14,686 nt of DNA from JAHRVQ01 sp964548025 (GCA_964548025.1 CAZJRI010000135.1:1-14686); one strand, 5' to 3'; shown: positions 1-8,409, counted from the stretch's first letter. Made by a program: numbers and translations. The notes: generated by a model not told the origin, from the sequence alone.

Positions 1-867
1 AGTGTCTCTTAGGCAATCAGGCTAATTGGTCCACATGGTGCTGACGGGGTACAAGGCAAGATCTCGATTCGAAACAATATACGTGATGAAGCAGGATATG
101 TATGGTCGGCCCTGCTTGAAGATCTCAGGGTAAAAAGCAGTCTTGCATTACCCATAATGGCCCAGAATGAAGTCGTGGCAGTGATCGAGTTCTTCTCGAG
201 AAATACGATCAAACCGACAAAAAACCTTTTGCAAACACTCGACTACGCTAAAGATCAGTTGGGGCGGGTATTTGAACGACAGCAGGCGGAAGATAAGTTT
301 ATCCATATGGCTAACCACGATGCGCTGACGGGATTGCCAAACCTGGCTTTGGGCACTGACAGAATGACTCAGGCGATTTTCTCGGCCCGACGTCATTCGA
401 CTCGTACCGGATTAATGTTCATAGACCTGGATGGGTTTAAGAGAATTAACGATGTATTTGGTCATGATGCGGGAGATCACGTACTGAGGGAAATTGGATC
501 GCGTCTGACTGCCTGCCTACGTGAAATGGACACGGTTGCGCGAATTGGCGGAGATGAATTTGTCGTGATTCTAGCCGAAATAACCGAACGTCAGGCTGTC
601 GAACTGGTGGCCGACAAGATCATCAGCCTGGTTTCAATGCCAATGCGTTATCTGGGTCAGGAGTTGTCAGTCGGAGCCAGCATTGGGATATCAATGTTTC
701 CCCACGACGGCAATACGAGCAACCAGATGTTCAAACAAGCAGATATGGCCATGTACGAAGCTAAAAAGAGCGGGAAAAACACCTATCGGTTTTCGATAGA
801 TTCGTGCCCGGCTGATGCCGTCGCGGCACAACGTTCAGTCGTTGGCATAAACGAAAAGCAGGGTTGA
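1..867 (+). pseudogene. GAF-GGDEF diguanylate cyclase, 5' end broken or truncated
   Basis: The 3' part encodes a complete GGDEF domain, which makes the second messenger cyclic di-GMP from two GTP. From the only in-frame ATG (157) the protein would be 236 residues: a GAF-like tail (about 1-15), a helical linker (about 20-48), then GGDEF from about residue 50. The active-site loop GGDEF is canonical (131-135), and an RxxD inhibitory site (R122, D125) lies at the standard five-residue distance, so product feedback is expected. Upstream of 157 the same frame continues as GAF-like protein back to a TAG at 10-12. That stretch has no ATG, GTG or TTG, and no Shine-Dalgarno sequence precedes 157. A start at 157 would cut through the GAF domain. 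The gene is therefore either frameshifted or interrupted upstream, or affected by an assembly error at the window edge. The GGDEF domain call is secure; intactness of the gene is not. Confidence 0.7.
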
Positions 868-920
868 AACTGATTTGTGCATTGGTCTGTGAGGGTTATC
901 GTGAATAGCTTGATACCGTG

Positions 921-2906
921 CTAGTCTTCTCTCGGCACAGAGAAGTCCCAACGCTTGTTAAAAAACAGTTCCCCATCGTCAAATGAATTGAGTTCAGTCC
1001 GAACGTGAAAGGATGATTCGTCACAGGTCATTTGACTTTCAATCCTCGTAGTCAGCGCCCAGTTATCACCTGTCATTGAATAGCTGCACTCGCAACTGAC
1101 TGAAGCGGTTAGCGGATCATTATTCCTGATCTCATATTTATTAAACTGATGGCCGGTTGAAGCAGTCCCGCCCATAATCTGAATATGACCATGGTTTGAA
1201 CGCTCCGTAATACAAATATCACCGTTGGCCGCATCGGCGATAATCCCTCTCTCACTGGCTGGTGGGTCGAGTACCTGATACTCGATAGGCGCAGCGGTTT
1301 CAGGGTCCTCAAAGGTGATATCTTCATTCTCATTACCGATGGTCACAGGAAGAACCAGCCGACTGCCTGATCCGACTTCTATTTCCAGATCGGGTAATTG
1401 AGGGGTAGGCCAGACTATTGGCCAATAACTGACAGCAAGGTTAAGTCGGAGTCTGTGCCCCTTCTTCAAATGGTGGGCGGTGGCATCAAATTTCAGCGTT
1501 ATTTCTCTGACCGGTTGCTGCTTCAGATTAAGTATGCTCCGGCTAATCAATAGAGAAGTATCGTCAGGTGCGACGTCGCATAACCTGGCAGCTATTTGCC
1601 CTGATGCCTGGGTTGCTGTGAGATATAAATGAAGAGCAGGACAACCAACAATGGAGACATTCTTTTCCATCTCTTCGCCTTCCAGTGACAACGCCAATTC
1701 ATCATCAGCGGACTGATCGCCCGGTAATTCGTCTCCGCCGCCAAAGGGACAAAATACACCGGAGGCTTGACCCTGAGTCAGATTCGAAGGCAATTTAAGG
1801 GTGCATACCGTTGTTGATTCATCTGAGCGATCCGGGGAAAGACTGCCATCGCCAAGGTATAGTCGGCTGTTTCGAATATTATTGGAGGGCCAGCTTTTCT
1901 CGGCCTGCCAGCTTCCAGGGCGATTGGTATAGGATGTAGCCGGGGTGATCGCCTCCTGTAGCCAGTATCTCAACTTGGGAGTTTGCGGAATGCCATTTTC
2001 GATCCCCTTTAACCAGTGGTCCCACCAACGAAGCGATTCCTGCAGGTACCCGATAGCCGGTCCGGGTGCTGTATTATTTGGCCAGCCATGTGCCCAGGGA
2101 CCAACTAATCCCAGTGTTGGCGCCCGCAGATTTTCGAGTAAACGAAAAATAGCGTTTGTATAGGCATCTGCCCAACCGCCTACGAGAAATACCGGGCACT
2201 CAATTGCGGCATAGTCCTCACAGACAGAACCATGTTGCCAGTACCCGTCATAGGACTGATGACTCAGCCAGGGTTCGATAAAATGTGGCAGATGCTGCAA
2301 CCGTTCAAGCCACCTACTTCTCCAACTATCACCCACAACAGCAGGGTCAGGTGGCCTGGATACCACGGACATGAAAGAAGTGGCCCAACTCAACATGTCA
2401 TTCGCCAGTACGCTTCCGCCGATATAGTGAACATCATCTCGATATCGATCATCAGTAACACACGCGGCAATGATCGCTGCCAGCCCCGGTGGCCTCATTG
2501 CTGCTATCTGCAGGCTGTTGAATCCACCCCAGGAGATACCTGTCAGTCCAACGCGACCCGTGCACCAGCTTTGTTTTGAAGCCCATTCGATGAGTTCGCA
2601 GCCGTCGTCGAGTTCTTGTCGGGTATACTCGTCTGCGAGCAAGCCATCTGAATCGCCGGAACCTCTTATGTCCACCCTCAAACAGGCATAGCCGTGTCCT
2701 GCAAGATAGCGGTATCGGGCTGAATCGGAGATCGCCGTCCCGTCACTCTTTCTGTAGGGAATGTACTCGATAATGACAGGAACAGGATGTTCGTTGGCGT
2801 TCTCTGGCAACCAGAGTCTCGCAGCAAGTCGGATGCCACTTGCGAGAGGCACCCATAGATGACTGATCTCTTTGACACGATGCGGCAAATCTCTTTTTAT
2901 CGGCAT
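921..2906 (-). CDS. CocE/NonD-family alpha/beta hydrolase (peptidase S15-like)
   Basis: A 661-residue hydrolase of the X-Pro dipeptidyl-peptidase S15/CocE family, whose members cleave esters or amides (cocaine esterase, glutaryl-7-ACA acylase, dipeptidyl peptidases). The N-terminal catalytic domain shows the motif EYIPYRKSD, whose Tyr51 is the likely oxyanion-hole residue. The nucleophile elbow GISWGG has Ser125, and the rest of the triad is probably Asp247 (GGWAD) and His273 (GPWAHG). A beta-rich C-terminal region typical of the family follows (about 330-540), and then a tail of about 120 residues that I cannot assign. No signal peptide is visible, so a cytoplasmic location is likely. The ATG is preceded by AAAGGA at about 9 bases. 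It lies 17 bases downstream of the crotonase-family gene and is probably co-transcribed with it. The substrate cannot be deduced. Confidence 0.9.
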   Translation of the reverse strand: MPIKRDLPHRVKEISHLWVPLASGIRLAARLWLPENANEHPVPVIIEYIPYRKSDGTAISDSARYRYLAGHGYACLRVDIRGSGDSDGLLADEYTRQELDDGCELIEWASKQSWCTGRVGLTGISWGGFNSLQIAAMRPPGLAAIIAACVTDDRYRDDVHYIGGSVLANDMLSWATSFMSVVSRPPDPAVVGDSWRSRWLERLQHLPHFIEPWLSHQSYDGYWQHGSVCEDYAAIECPVFLVGGWADAYTNAIFRLLENLRAPTLGLVGPWAHGWPNNTAPGPAIGYLQESLRWWDHWLKGIENGIPQTPKLRYWLQEAITPATSYTNRPGSWQAEKSWPSNNIRNSRLYLGDGSLSPDRSDESTTVCTLKLPSNLTQGQASGVFCPFGGGDELPGDQSADDELALSLEGEEMEKNVSIVGCPALHLYLTATQASGQIAARLCDVAPDDTSLLISRSILNLKQQPVREITLKFDATAHHLKKGHRLRLNLAVSYWPIVWPTPQLPDLEIEVGSGSRLVLPVTIGNENEDITFEDPETAAPIEYQVLDPPASERGIIADAANGDICITERSNHGHIQIMGGTASTGHQFNKYEIRNNDPLTASVSCECSYSMTGDNWALTTRIESQMTCDESSFHVRTELNSFDDGELFFNKRWDFSVPRED

Positions 2907-2923
2907 CTACGACTGTCCTTTAT

Positions 2924-3712
2924 TTATTCGCCCGTGAAGTTAGCCGTTCGTTTTTCCAGAAATGCGTTGATACCTTCCTGACGATCCTTGATTTCTACCT
3001 GCTGAATGAGTGGGGCTGCGAAATCCATGAACTCGCTATGGGTCATTGAGAGTCCGGAATAGATTTGCCTTTTCATCAAACCTATCGCCTTGGTAGGTGC
3101 CGATGCGAGCTGTTGTGAAACTTCAGCGACACGAGCATCAAATTCATCTTCACTTGCAGCTTCCGTGACCAGGCCAGTTTCTGCAGCTTCGGAACCAGAG
3201 TAGGGTTTGCCCAGAATCAAGAACTCCAGCGCTTTGGTTATACCCATAGCCCGGGGTTGAAACCAGGCGCATCCGGTAACGGCGTGCATGCCGCGCTCAA
3301 TCACTCGCTGATCTCGCAGACGGGAACTGTTTTCTGCAATTCTGAAATCGCATGCCATGGCCAGATCCAGACCGACACCGAATGCATAACCATGAATGGC
3401 AGCGATAGTTGGCTTTGGCAATTCTCTGAGACAGGTCTGCAATGCTGCATGAGAGACTGGATGCTGGAGATTTTCGAGGTATTCTTTTGGTAGTTCGCCC
3501 ATGCCTCCCAGATCATCACCCGGGCAAAAACCTTTGCCTGCTCCCCTGATGACAAGCGCTCTAACTGACTTGTCTTCCGTGCACTGCTGAATTGCATAGA
3601 TCAGTTCCGCCAGCATTAAATTGGTAATGGCATTTCTTTTTTCCGGCCTGTTGAGTAGTAAAGTAAGTACACCACCTTCCTGCTGCCAGATTATTTCCTG
3701 AAAATCCTGCAT
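2924..3712 (-). CDS. enoyl-CoA hydratase/isomerase (crotonase) family protein
   Basis: A 262-residue crotonase-fold protein acting on an acyl-CoA thioester. The N-terminal motif LLNRPEKRNAI and the two oxyanion-hole segments (GKGFCPGDDL at about 59-68 and HGYAFGVGLDLA at about 107-118) are clear. The usual first catalytic Glu position (GGGxELA) is Asp116 here, and the usual second one (LPEVxLG) has no evident Glu, so simple hydratase chemistry is doubtful; isomerase, hydrolase or another activity is possible. Three consecutive ATG codons occur (3718, 3715, 3712). GAGG lies 8 bases before the third, so 3712 is preferred. A reading extended to a TTG at 3838 adds 42 residues unlike the family. 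The downstream hydrolase follows after 17 bases, suggesting an operon that handles an acyl compound; this is inference. Confidence 0.88.
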   Translation of the reverse strand: MQDFQEIIWQQEGGVLTLLLNRPEKRNAITNLMLAELIYAIQQCTEDKSVRALVIRGAGKGFCPGDDLGGMGELPKEYLENLQHPVSHAALQTCLRELPKPTIAAIHGYAFGVGLDLAMACDFRIAENSSRLRDQRVIERGMHAVTGCAWFQPRAMGITKALEFLILGKPYSGSEAAETGLVTEAASEDEFDARVAEVSQQLASAPTKAIGLMKRQIYSGLSMTHSEFMDFAAPLIQQVEIKDRQEGINAFLEKRTANFTGE

Positions 3713-3718
3713 CATCAT

Positions 3719-4179
3719 GTCCTCATTGTCCCGATTGTCGATTGATCGCCTCAATACTACTAACCTAGCATTACTCAACGTCCAGACCAATACAGAAGCG
3801 GTGCAGCATGCAGATGTAACCTGGTGAATTAAAAACAATCACCCAAAATCACAGACTTTCGTGATCTCAATAGCAATATGCCGCTTCATCAGATCCAGGA
3901 AGAGAGTGCCGAAATGACGGGACTGGTGGAAGATTGAATCGAGGGTCAGTCCCACGTAATATCCTGATTCAGCGAATCGCAACCTGGACAGGATAGTTGT
4001 TTCTATGATTGTCGGAGCGATGAACTAGAGGATTTCCAATATCTTCAATTGAGAAGAGACTGTAAGAGAATGGCCAAAACCCCTGCCAGCTATTGCAGTT
4101 TGTTGGATTTCAAAGGTCGGCGTGCAGGAACCTTTTTCCCGATACCTAACGATGGGGTCTTTATTACCGGAGGCCTGCT
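3719..4179. other. divergent intergenic region without a recognised gene
   Basis: This roughly 460-base stretch separates the minus-strand crotonase-family gene from the plus-strand oxygenase-like gene and should contain both promoters. Candidate hexamers such as TGGACA at 3985 and TATGAT at 4004 occur, but their 13-base spacing is too short for a convincing sigma70 promoter. I found no other promoter pair, terminator, RNA gene or credible small gene. A reading frame at 4049-4288 runs into the next gene in a different frame and lacks family features. Confidence 0.5.
4169..4173 (+). promoter_or_regulatory. strong Shine-Dalgarno GGAGG of the CmcJ/NvfI-like gene
   Basis: GGAGG sits 6 bases before the ATG at 4180 and fixes the start of the oxygenase-like gene. 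It is among the strongest ribosome binding sites in the window. Confidence 0.75.
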
Positions 4180-5457
4180 ATGGCTGAACTCAAGGACATC
4201 TCGGACCACGTTGAAGCTGGTGAAGAAATCAGTTCATCGATTTATGTGCCGCCACTCCAACTCACAGAGGGGCAGCCACCACCTATAGCGGCAAATGGCG
4301 GGCTTTCGTATATGTCACTTGATCGGGACGGTGATGCGGGTACAACGGCTGCAACAGAGGATGCGCTCAAGCAGATTGCAGACGGTGAGGGCCAGGCCAT
4401 AATCGAGATGCTTGAAAATGCACCGCCTGGTGCCATTCAGACGAAATGGGGGCCCGGCTTTCGTCGCTATGCTGAGTGCCTTGAATACATCAAAGCCAGT
4501 GATGTTGAAGTTCCTGAAGGGGGATTGGCGCTACCGCTGCGCTACAGCATCCATGAGGAGCCATCCTATTCCGTCGTTTCATCCAATGCGCTCTGGAGAG
4601 ATCCAGAGCGAGCTGATGAGGCAAAAGCATTGCGCAAAGACGAGATGGATAATGTAAGACGATGTCTCTATTTCCCCCAGGTGATGCGCGATGCAAGGCG
4701 AATTGAAGAATATTACCCCGGACTTTCACCAACAAGTCCAGCGTGTATGGACAAGCTCGGTGTCGCTTTGGCTCACTGCGAGTCTAGTTGCGAGAACTTC
4801 TACGACTCTGAAGAAGTGGAGCGGGTTTTCTATCCTGAGATGGAGAAACTGCTCCTCGAATTCTACCCGGATGCCACAGATGCGCTCGTATACAATCACG
4901 ATGTATTCGACAAAAACTACGAGGGAGATCGTACGGAAAACCAGGAGAAAAAGAACCCGGGTGTAAACGCCAACTATGCCAATCTGGTGCATAACGATCT
5001 GAACGATAATAGCGGCCGCGTGCGTTGTCGTGAACTACTCACAAAAAATCTGCGTAATTTTGGGCGTGAGCAGCACTATACGGAGGCTCAGGCAGACGAG
5101 AAGATGTCTCGGCGATTTATGTCGATTAATCTGGCCAAACCAATGGAAACCGTGCGCCAGAATCCTTTTGTACTCTGCGCCTGGCCATCGTTTGCAGACC
5201 AACCCTATATTAACAATTACCGCGTATATGATGATCGAGTCGGTGAGACCACCCGTTTCACCTACCGGCCTGATCATGAGTGGTACTGGTTTCCGAATCA
5301 GACATCGACGGAGGTATCGATGCTCAAGTGTTACGACTCGGTCACCGACGGGTCCGTGTCGCGCTGGTCATTCCACACTGCCTGCATCGACCCAACTGCA
5401 CCTGATGATGCGCCGTGTCGCAGGAACCTGGTTGTTCGCTCCTATGTGTTCTTCTAG
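4180..5457 (+). CDS. CmcJ/NvfI-family oxidoreductase (putative Fe(II)/2-oxoglutarate oxygenase-like)
   Basis: A 425-residue protein resembling the CmcJ/NvfI (GA4-desaturase-like) family, whose members act in cephamycin methoxylation and in fungal meroterpenoid endoperoxide formation. Matching segments are DALVYNHDVFDK (234-245), VHNDLNDNSG (270-279), INLAKPMETVRQNPFVLC (316-333) and the C-terminal TEVSMLKCYDS...SFHTACIDP...PCRRNLVVRSYVFF. A possible metal triad is His271-x-Asp273 with His399, and Arg420 is a candidate 2-oxoglutarate ligand; these assignments are by motif only. The protein is longer than typical family members because of about 100 extra N-terminal residues, several of them acidic or proline-rich. 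No signal peptide or membrane segment is seen. The gene stands alone: the left neighbour is divergent and the right one convergent, so its substrate cannot be inferred from context. Confidence 0.75.
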   Translation: MAELKDISDHVEAGEEISSSIYVPPLQLTEGQPPPIAANGGLSYMSLDRDGDAGTTAATEDALKQIADGEGQAIIEMLENAPPGAIQTKWGPGFRRYAECLEYIKASDVEVPEGGLALPLRYSIHEEPSYSVVSSNALWRDPERADEAKALRKDEMDNVRRCLYFPQVMRDARRIEEYYPGLSPTSPACMDKLGVALAHCESSCENFYDSEEVERVFYPEMEKLLLEFYPDATDALVYNHDVFDKNYEGDRTENQEKKNPGVNANYANLVHNDLNDNSGRVRCRELLTKNLRNFGREQHYTEAQADEKMSRRFMSINLAKPMETVRQNPFVLCAWPSFADQPYINNYRVYDDRVGETTRFTYRPDHEWYWFPNQTSTEVSMLKCYDSVTDGSVSRWSFHTACIDPTAPDDAPCRRNLVVRSYVFF

Positions 5458-5469
5458 ACTGCATTTAGC

Positions 5470-5489
5470 CTGATCTGAACATCAGTTTT
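5470..5489 (+). terminator. weak candidate intrinsic terminator
   Basis: CTGAT and ATCAG can pair around a 6-base loop, and the stem is followed by TTTT. It sits just after the stop of the oxygenase-like gene, in the short convergent gap. The stem is only 5 bp and AT-containing, so efficiency would be low. Confidence 0.25.
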
Positions 5490-5865
5490 CTGGTAGCTCG
5501 CTATGTCTGGGATGATCACCGGCGAAATTGTAGCCACCCGGTTTGTTCTCGCAATATATCTCGCCCGTCAGTTCGAAAGGTTGCTCATTGAACATACCTG
5601 TGCCGATAATGTATCGGTCAGGTTTGAGAAAGTAGAACAGATTGCTGCCACATAGCTTACAAAATCCGCGTTCTGCCCAGTCTGATGAAGGATAGCGTAC
5701 TATATTTTCTTCTCCTGTGAAGACGACCGATCCAACGGAGCTGGCCATTGCCGGTCCACCATTCCATCGCCTGCACATCGAGCAGTGGCATGCATGAATC
5801 CCGGTTTCGATGTCCTTTGCTTCAAATGTCACTGAACCACAAAGACATTGTCCTTTGCCATCCAT
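5482..5865 (-). CDS. GFA/CENP-V-domain zinc protein
   Basis: A 127-residue protein of the GFA (glutathione-dependent formaldehyde-activating)/CENP-V family, a small beta fold that binds structural and catalytic zinc. Numbered from the chosen start, Cys7 and Cys9 (CLC), Cys26, Cys28 and Cys31 (CHCSMC) and Cys69 and Cys72 (CKLC) give the full set of family ligands, followed by the usual SNLFYF strand. The family includes S-(hydroxymethyl)glutathione synthases, but most members have unknown substrates, so no reaction is claimed. Two ATGs compete (5871 and 5865). AAGGAGGT lies only about 2 bases from the first and 8 from the second, so 5865 is preferred. The gene is last in a three-gene minus-strand cluster. 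Confidence 0.88.
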   Translation of the reverse strand: MDGKGQCLCGSVTFEAKDIETGIHACHCSMCRRWNGGPAMASSVGSVVFTGEENIVRYPSSDWAERGFCKLCGSNLFYFLKPDRYIIGTGMFNEQPFELTGEIYCENKPGGYNFAGDHPRHSELPEN

Positions 5866-5872
5866 AATCATT

Positions 5873-5880
5873 ACCTCCTT
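5873..5880 (-). promoter_or_regulatory. Shine-Dalgarno AAGGAGGT that decides the GFA gene start
   Basis: A perfect eight-base anti-16S match on the minus strand. Its distance favours the ATG at 5865 over the one at 5871. Confidence 0.7.
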
Positions 5881-5886
5881 TCGCCA

Positions 5887-6393
5887 CTAGCCTTTGTTGA
5901 TGATATCAGTCAGATACTGATTTGCGCCTTGAGTCGGAAATCCGTTTAGCTTCTGAGACTCAAGGTAATCCTTATGCCAGAGTTGCGCATAGCCCTTAGA
6001 ATAGATTCTTGCAGTATTAGCTTTGAAGGAACTGCGCTGATATTCGCCCAGATGGTCGAGATTCTCAGTTGTCTCGATACGATACATCCAGTCTGAGGCT
6101 TGGTAGATTCGTAAGAGTCTGGCCTGTTCGAGACTAAGTTCAGCTTCCAGTTCGGTAATTTCTTCTATCTTGTTAGTCAGAATCTCTTCTGCCTTACAAA
6201 TCGCTTTCAACAGTTCAAGATTTCTCAATGGTTCAGTAAAGACTTCTCTATAAGTTGAGAATCGACTCTGACGGATTGACTGTCGGAGTTCGGATCGGGC
6301 GTGCGAGACTTGAACTGCTAGATAAATCAATGTCAGGAGAACTGCAAGTGAGCCAATCAGTTCCCCGATCGCGCCAAGTGCGTCCCAATTCAT
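5887..6393 (-). CDS. hypothetical protein with one N-terminal membrane helix
   Basis: A 168-residue protein I cannot assign to a characterised family. Residues about 7-28 (AIGELIGSLAVLLTLIYLAVQV) form one hydrophobic helix, probably a membrane anchor. The rest is charged and helical, with acidic and glutamine-rich stretches (EEITELEAELSLEQARL) that look coiled-coil-like. This layout, a short MNWDALGAIGELIG start, one helix and a soluble helical tail, recurs among uncharacterised proteobacterial proteins. Its start overlaps the preceding 63-residue frame as ATGA, suggesting translational coupling. The GFA gene follows after about 20 bases. No function is proposed. Confidence 0.75.
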   Translation of the reverse strand: MNWDALGAIGELIGSLAVLLTLIYLAVQVSHARSELRQSIRQSRFSTYREVFTEPLRNLELLKAICKAEEILTNKIEEITELEAELSLEQARLLRIYQASDWMYRIETTENLDHLGEYQRSSFKANTARIYSKGYAQLWHKDYLESQKLNGFPTQGANQYLTDIINKG

Positions 6394-6581
6394 AAAATGA
6401 TCTCAATTTCAGAAGTACCAGTTTTATAGCCACTGAAGGTAGTGCGCATCGCAAGTGTTTCAGAGAGTCTGGCTATTGGATTGAACCGTTTATCCAGTGT
6501 CGCTGGTCGGTCATAAATCGTGTCTGAACAATCACGACCTGGGCAGACTGAAGACGTATCTTTGTAAGTAAATTGGTACAT
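6390..6581 (-). CDS. candidate small protein, 63 residues, unknown
   Basis: A short frame with mixed, protein-like composition, including a CPGRDC pair of cysteines at about 13-18 and no membrane segment. Three points support it. Its TGA overlaps the next gene's ATG as ATGA. A possible sigma70 promoter lies just upstream, with the predicted transcript start about 20 bases before the ATG. The frame also fills what would otherwise be an empty 190-base leader. Against it: no Shine-Dalgarno sequence is visible before the ATG and I recognise no family. It may be a real first gene of the cluster or a chance frame. Confidence 0.45.
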   Translation of the reverse strand: MYQFTYKDTSSVCPGRDCSDTIYDRPATLDKRFNPIARLSETLAMRTTFSGYKTGTSEIEIIL

Positions 6582-6609
6582 GTTGATACTGATTCAGGGT
6601 GATACATTA

Positions 6610-6638
6610 ACAATACCCGCTTCGTGGCGTATTTCCAA
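6610..6638 (-). promoter_or_regulatory. candidate sigma70 promoter of the three-gene cluster
   Basis: On the minus strand TTGGAA (6638-6633) and TATTGT (6615-6610) are 17 bases apart. Each matches the consensus hexamers at 4 of 6 positions. It would start transcription near 6603, ahead of the 63-residue frame. Similar matches occur by chance, so this is tentative. Confidence 0.35.
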
Positions 6639-6647
6639 GGACTTGCT

Positions 6648-6662
6648 AACCGCTAGCCGGTT
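6648..6662 (-). terminator. small hairpin after the phosphatase/kinase stop
   Basis: AACCG and CGGTT can pair around a 5-base loop directly after the TAA of the phosphatase/kinase gene. No T-run follows on the minus strand, so an intrinsic terminator is doubtful. It may only stabilise the 3' end. Confidence 0.2.
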
Positions 6663-6663
6663 G

Positions 6664-8409
6664 TTAGAAATAAAGGGATGCTAGCAGCAACAGAAACATG
6701 AGCACGGATGTCCCCTGCCAGAAAAGTGTCGGATCTCGTTCAAGCAGCGGTGCTGATTCGTGTTTTTTTAGAAGGCTCTGATTGGGAGTACAGATATCCT
6801 GTATGAATTCCGAATACGCCTGCTGGCGTCTTGAAGGATCGCGCGAGAGCGCTTTCTCGATAGCAAGATCAATCCATACCGGGATGTCGGGTCTATACCG
6901 CCGGAGGCTTAGGTACTGCCAGTCCTTGTTTCTGAGAGATTGGACTGCCTGGGATTTTTGACTATATGGCAGCTTTCCGGTCAGCAATTCGTAAGCGATT
7001 ACCCCAAGAGAGTAAAGGTCTGATGTAGATGCCGCTTTTCCATATCGGATGTATTCAGGTGCTGTATAATTCACGGAACCGACCGGGATCTGTTCAGCCA
7101 GAGGGCTACTGACTTCTTGCAGTCCACTCACCTGCACTGTGCCAAAATCGATAATCTTGATCGAGCCATTGGCATCGAGCATGATGTTTTCAGGTTTGAT
7201 ATCACGATGAACCATACTCATCCTCTGAAAGGCGCGCAGGGCGATAACGATGCTTTTGAGGAAGTCGCGTACCTTTTCTGGTGGTGGGTTAGGATTGTCC
7301 AGTATCCATTGCCTTAGCGTCTGACCTTCAACGTACTCACACAAATGGTACAGAAAAGGGCTGGTTTCCTCCCCTGGATAAATTTTCATAATGTTGTGAT
7401 GGTTAAGGCGTCTACCAGCCCATTGTTCACGCAGGAATGATTCGAGATAGAGAGGGTCGTCTTCGAAGTTTATCGATGGCGCCTTCAGTACGTATAGTGT
7501 GCCATCAGTTTGATCTTTTACCTGGTAGACATGGCTTCTCGTTCCAGCATGGAGAACCCTGATTACTTCAAATCCATCGAGGGTCATCCCCGGTTCCATT
7601 GCCGGTGGAATGGTCAACCTCGTGAGTTTACGATGTATCTCATCTACCGCCTGGCCTGGGATCTCGTTAACTCGAATCACCAGGCAGCTCAGGTTGTCGT
7701 CACTACCTTGCGCTAATGCCATGCTGATAAGCTGCTTCGAGGTTGATTCCAGGTCTTCATTGTCGCAGTCAAGCAGCTCTGAGATCCTGGTTTTATCAAG
7801 GTATTGGTGCAGCCCGTCCGAGGTTAAAAGAAGCAGATCCCCCTTATTGATCTCAATTCGTGAATAGTCAACCTGCAGATGACTGTCAATGCCAAGGGCT
7901 CGTGTTAAAAACGGTGATTGACCCAAACGCGGACGCGTATGATCCGTCGTGAGTTGTTCCAGTCTTCCGTTCTTCAGCCGGTAAATTCGACTGTCTCCAA
8001 CATGAAATAAATGAGCAGTAGTTGACTTCAGTATAACGGCACTGAAAGTCGTAACGAGACTATCCTGCTGCGAACCTCGTCTGCCTGTATTAAATAACCA
8101 CGAATTGAGAGATGACAGAACACAAGCGGCCGACTCTCTGACGCTCCATGAATCAGGGGTGCTATAATAGTCTTCAATAAAATTGGTTACACTTGTCTGG
8201 CTGGCGAGTTGTGCACTGCTACTGCAACTCGCGCCATCAGCAATGCAAGCGACGATGCCTTTGTGATTTCGCTCGGACTCGCCAGGTTCACGGGCGGCAA
8301 ATGCGTCCTCGTTCACTGGTCTGCAACCTGCACTAGATGCACCGCCGATTTCCACGTCAAGCATAGCTGAAGGTACTACAGAATCTTCAATTGAATGAGT
8401 CATAGTCAT
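6664..8409 (-). CDS. bifunctional PP2C phosphatase / Ser-Thr protein kinase with C-terminal membrane anchor
   Basis: A 581-residue signalling protein that can in principle both phosphorylate and dephosphorylate proteins. The N-terminal PP2C domain (about 18-248) carries the metal-binding motifs RPVNED (30-35), ADG (57-59), GDSR (138-141), TSDGL (196-200) and DDN (237-239). The kinase domain (about 278-540) has the ATP-site Lys309, HRDIKPEN (401-408), DFG (421-423) and APE (450-452). Its glycine loop is degenerate: only Gly289 of the usual three is present. A hydrophobic C-terminal segment (about 563-581) would tail-anchor the protein in the inner membrane. Its start overlaps the stop of the transporter gene as ATGA, so the two are translationally coupled. 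The same domain order occurs next to nitrate-transport and assimilation genes in Pseudomonas, which suggests control of nitrate uptake or assimilation; the substrates are unknown. Confidence 0.92.
   Translation of the reverse strand: MTMTHSIEDSVVPSAMLDVEIGGASSAGCRPVNEDAFAAREPGESERNHKGIVACIADGASCSSSAQLASQTSVTNFIEDYYSTPDSWSVRESAACVLSSLNSWLFNTGRRGSQQDSLVTTFSAVILKSTTAHLFHVGDSRIYRLKNGRLEQLTTDHTRPRLGQSPFLTRALGIDSHLQVDYSRIEINKGDLLLLTSDGLHQYLDKTRISELLDCDNEDLESTSKQLISMALAQGSDDNLSCLVIRVNEIPGQAVDEIHRKLTRLTIPPAMEPGMTLDGFEVIRVLHAGTRSHVYQVKDQTDGTLYVLKAPSINFEDDPLYLESFLREQWAGRRLNHHNIMKIYPGEETSPFLYHLCEYVEGQTLRQWILDNPNPPPEKVRDFLKSIVIALRAFQRMSMVHRDIKPENIMLDANGSIKIIDFGTVQVSGLQEVSSPLAEQIPVGSVNYTAPEYIRYGKAASTSDLYSLGVIAYELLTGKLPYSQKSQAVQSLRNKDWQYLSLRRYRPDIPVWIDLAIEKALSRDPSRRQQAYSEFIQDICTPNQSLLKKHESAPLLERDPTLFWQGTSVLMFLLLLASLYF

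Noticed and set aside
868..920. Terminator between the convergent GGDEF and hydrolase genes
   Set aside because: No stable stem followed by a T-run was found.
3713..3838. Longer crotonase-family start at a TTG
   Set aside because: Adds 42 residues with no family similarity, while a triple ATG with GAGG at the right distance lies downstream.
4049..4288. 79-codon plus-strand frame ahead of the CmcJ/NvfI-like gene
   Set aside because: Overlaps that gene in another frame and has no ribosome site or family similarity.
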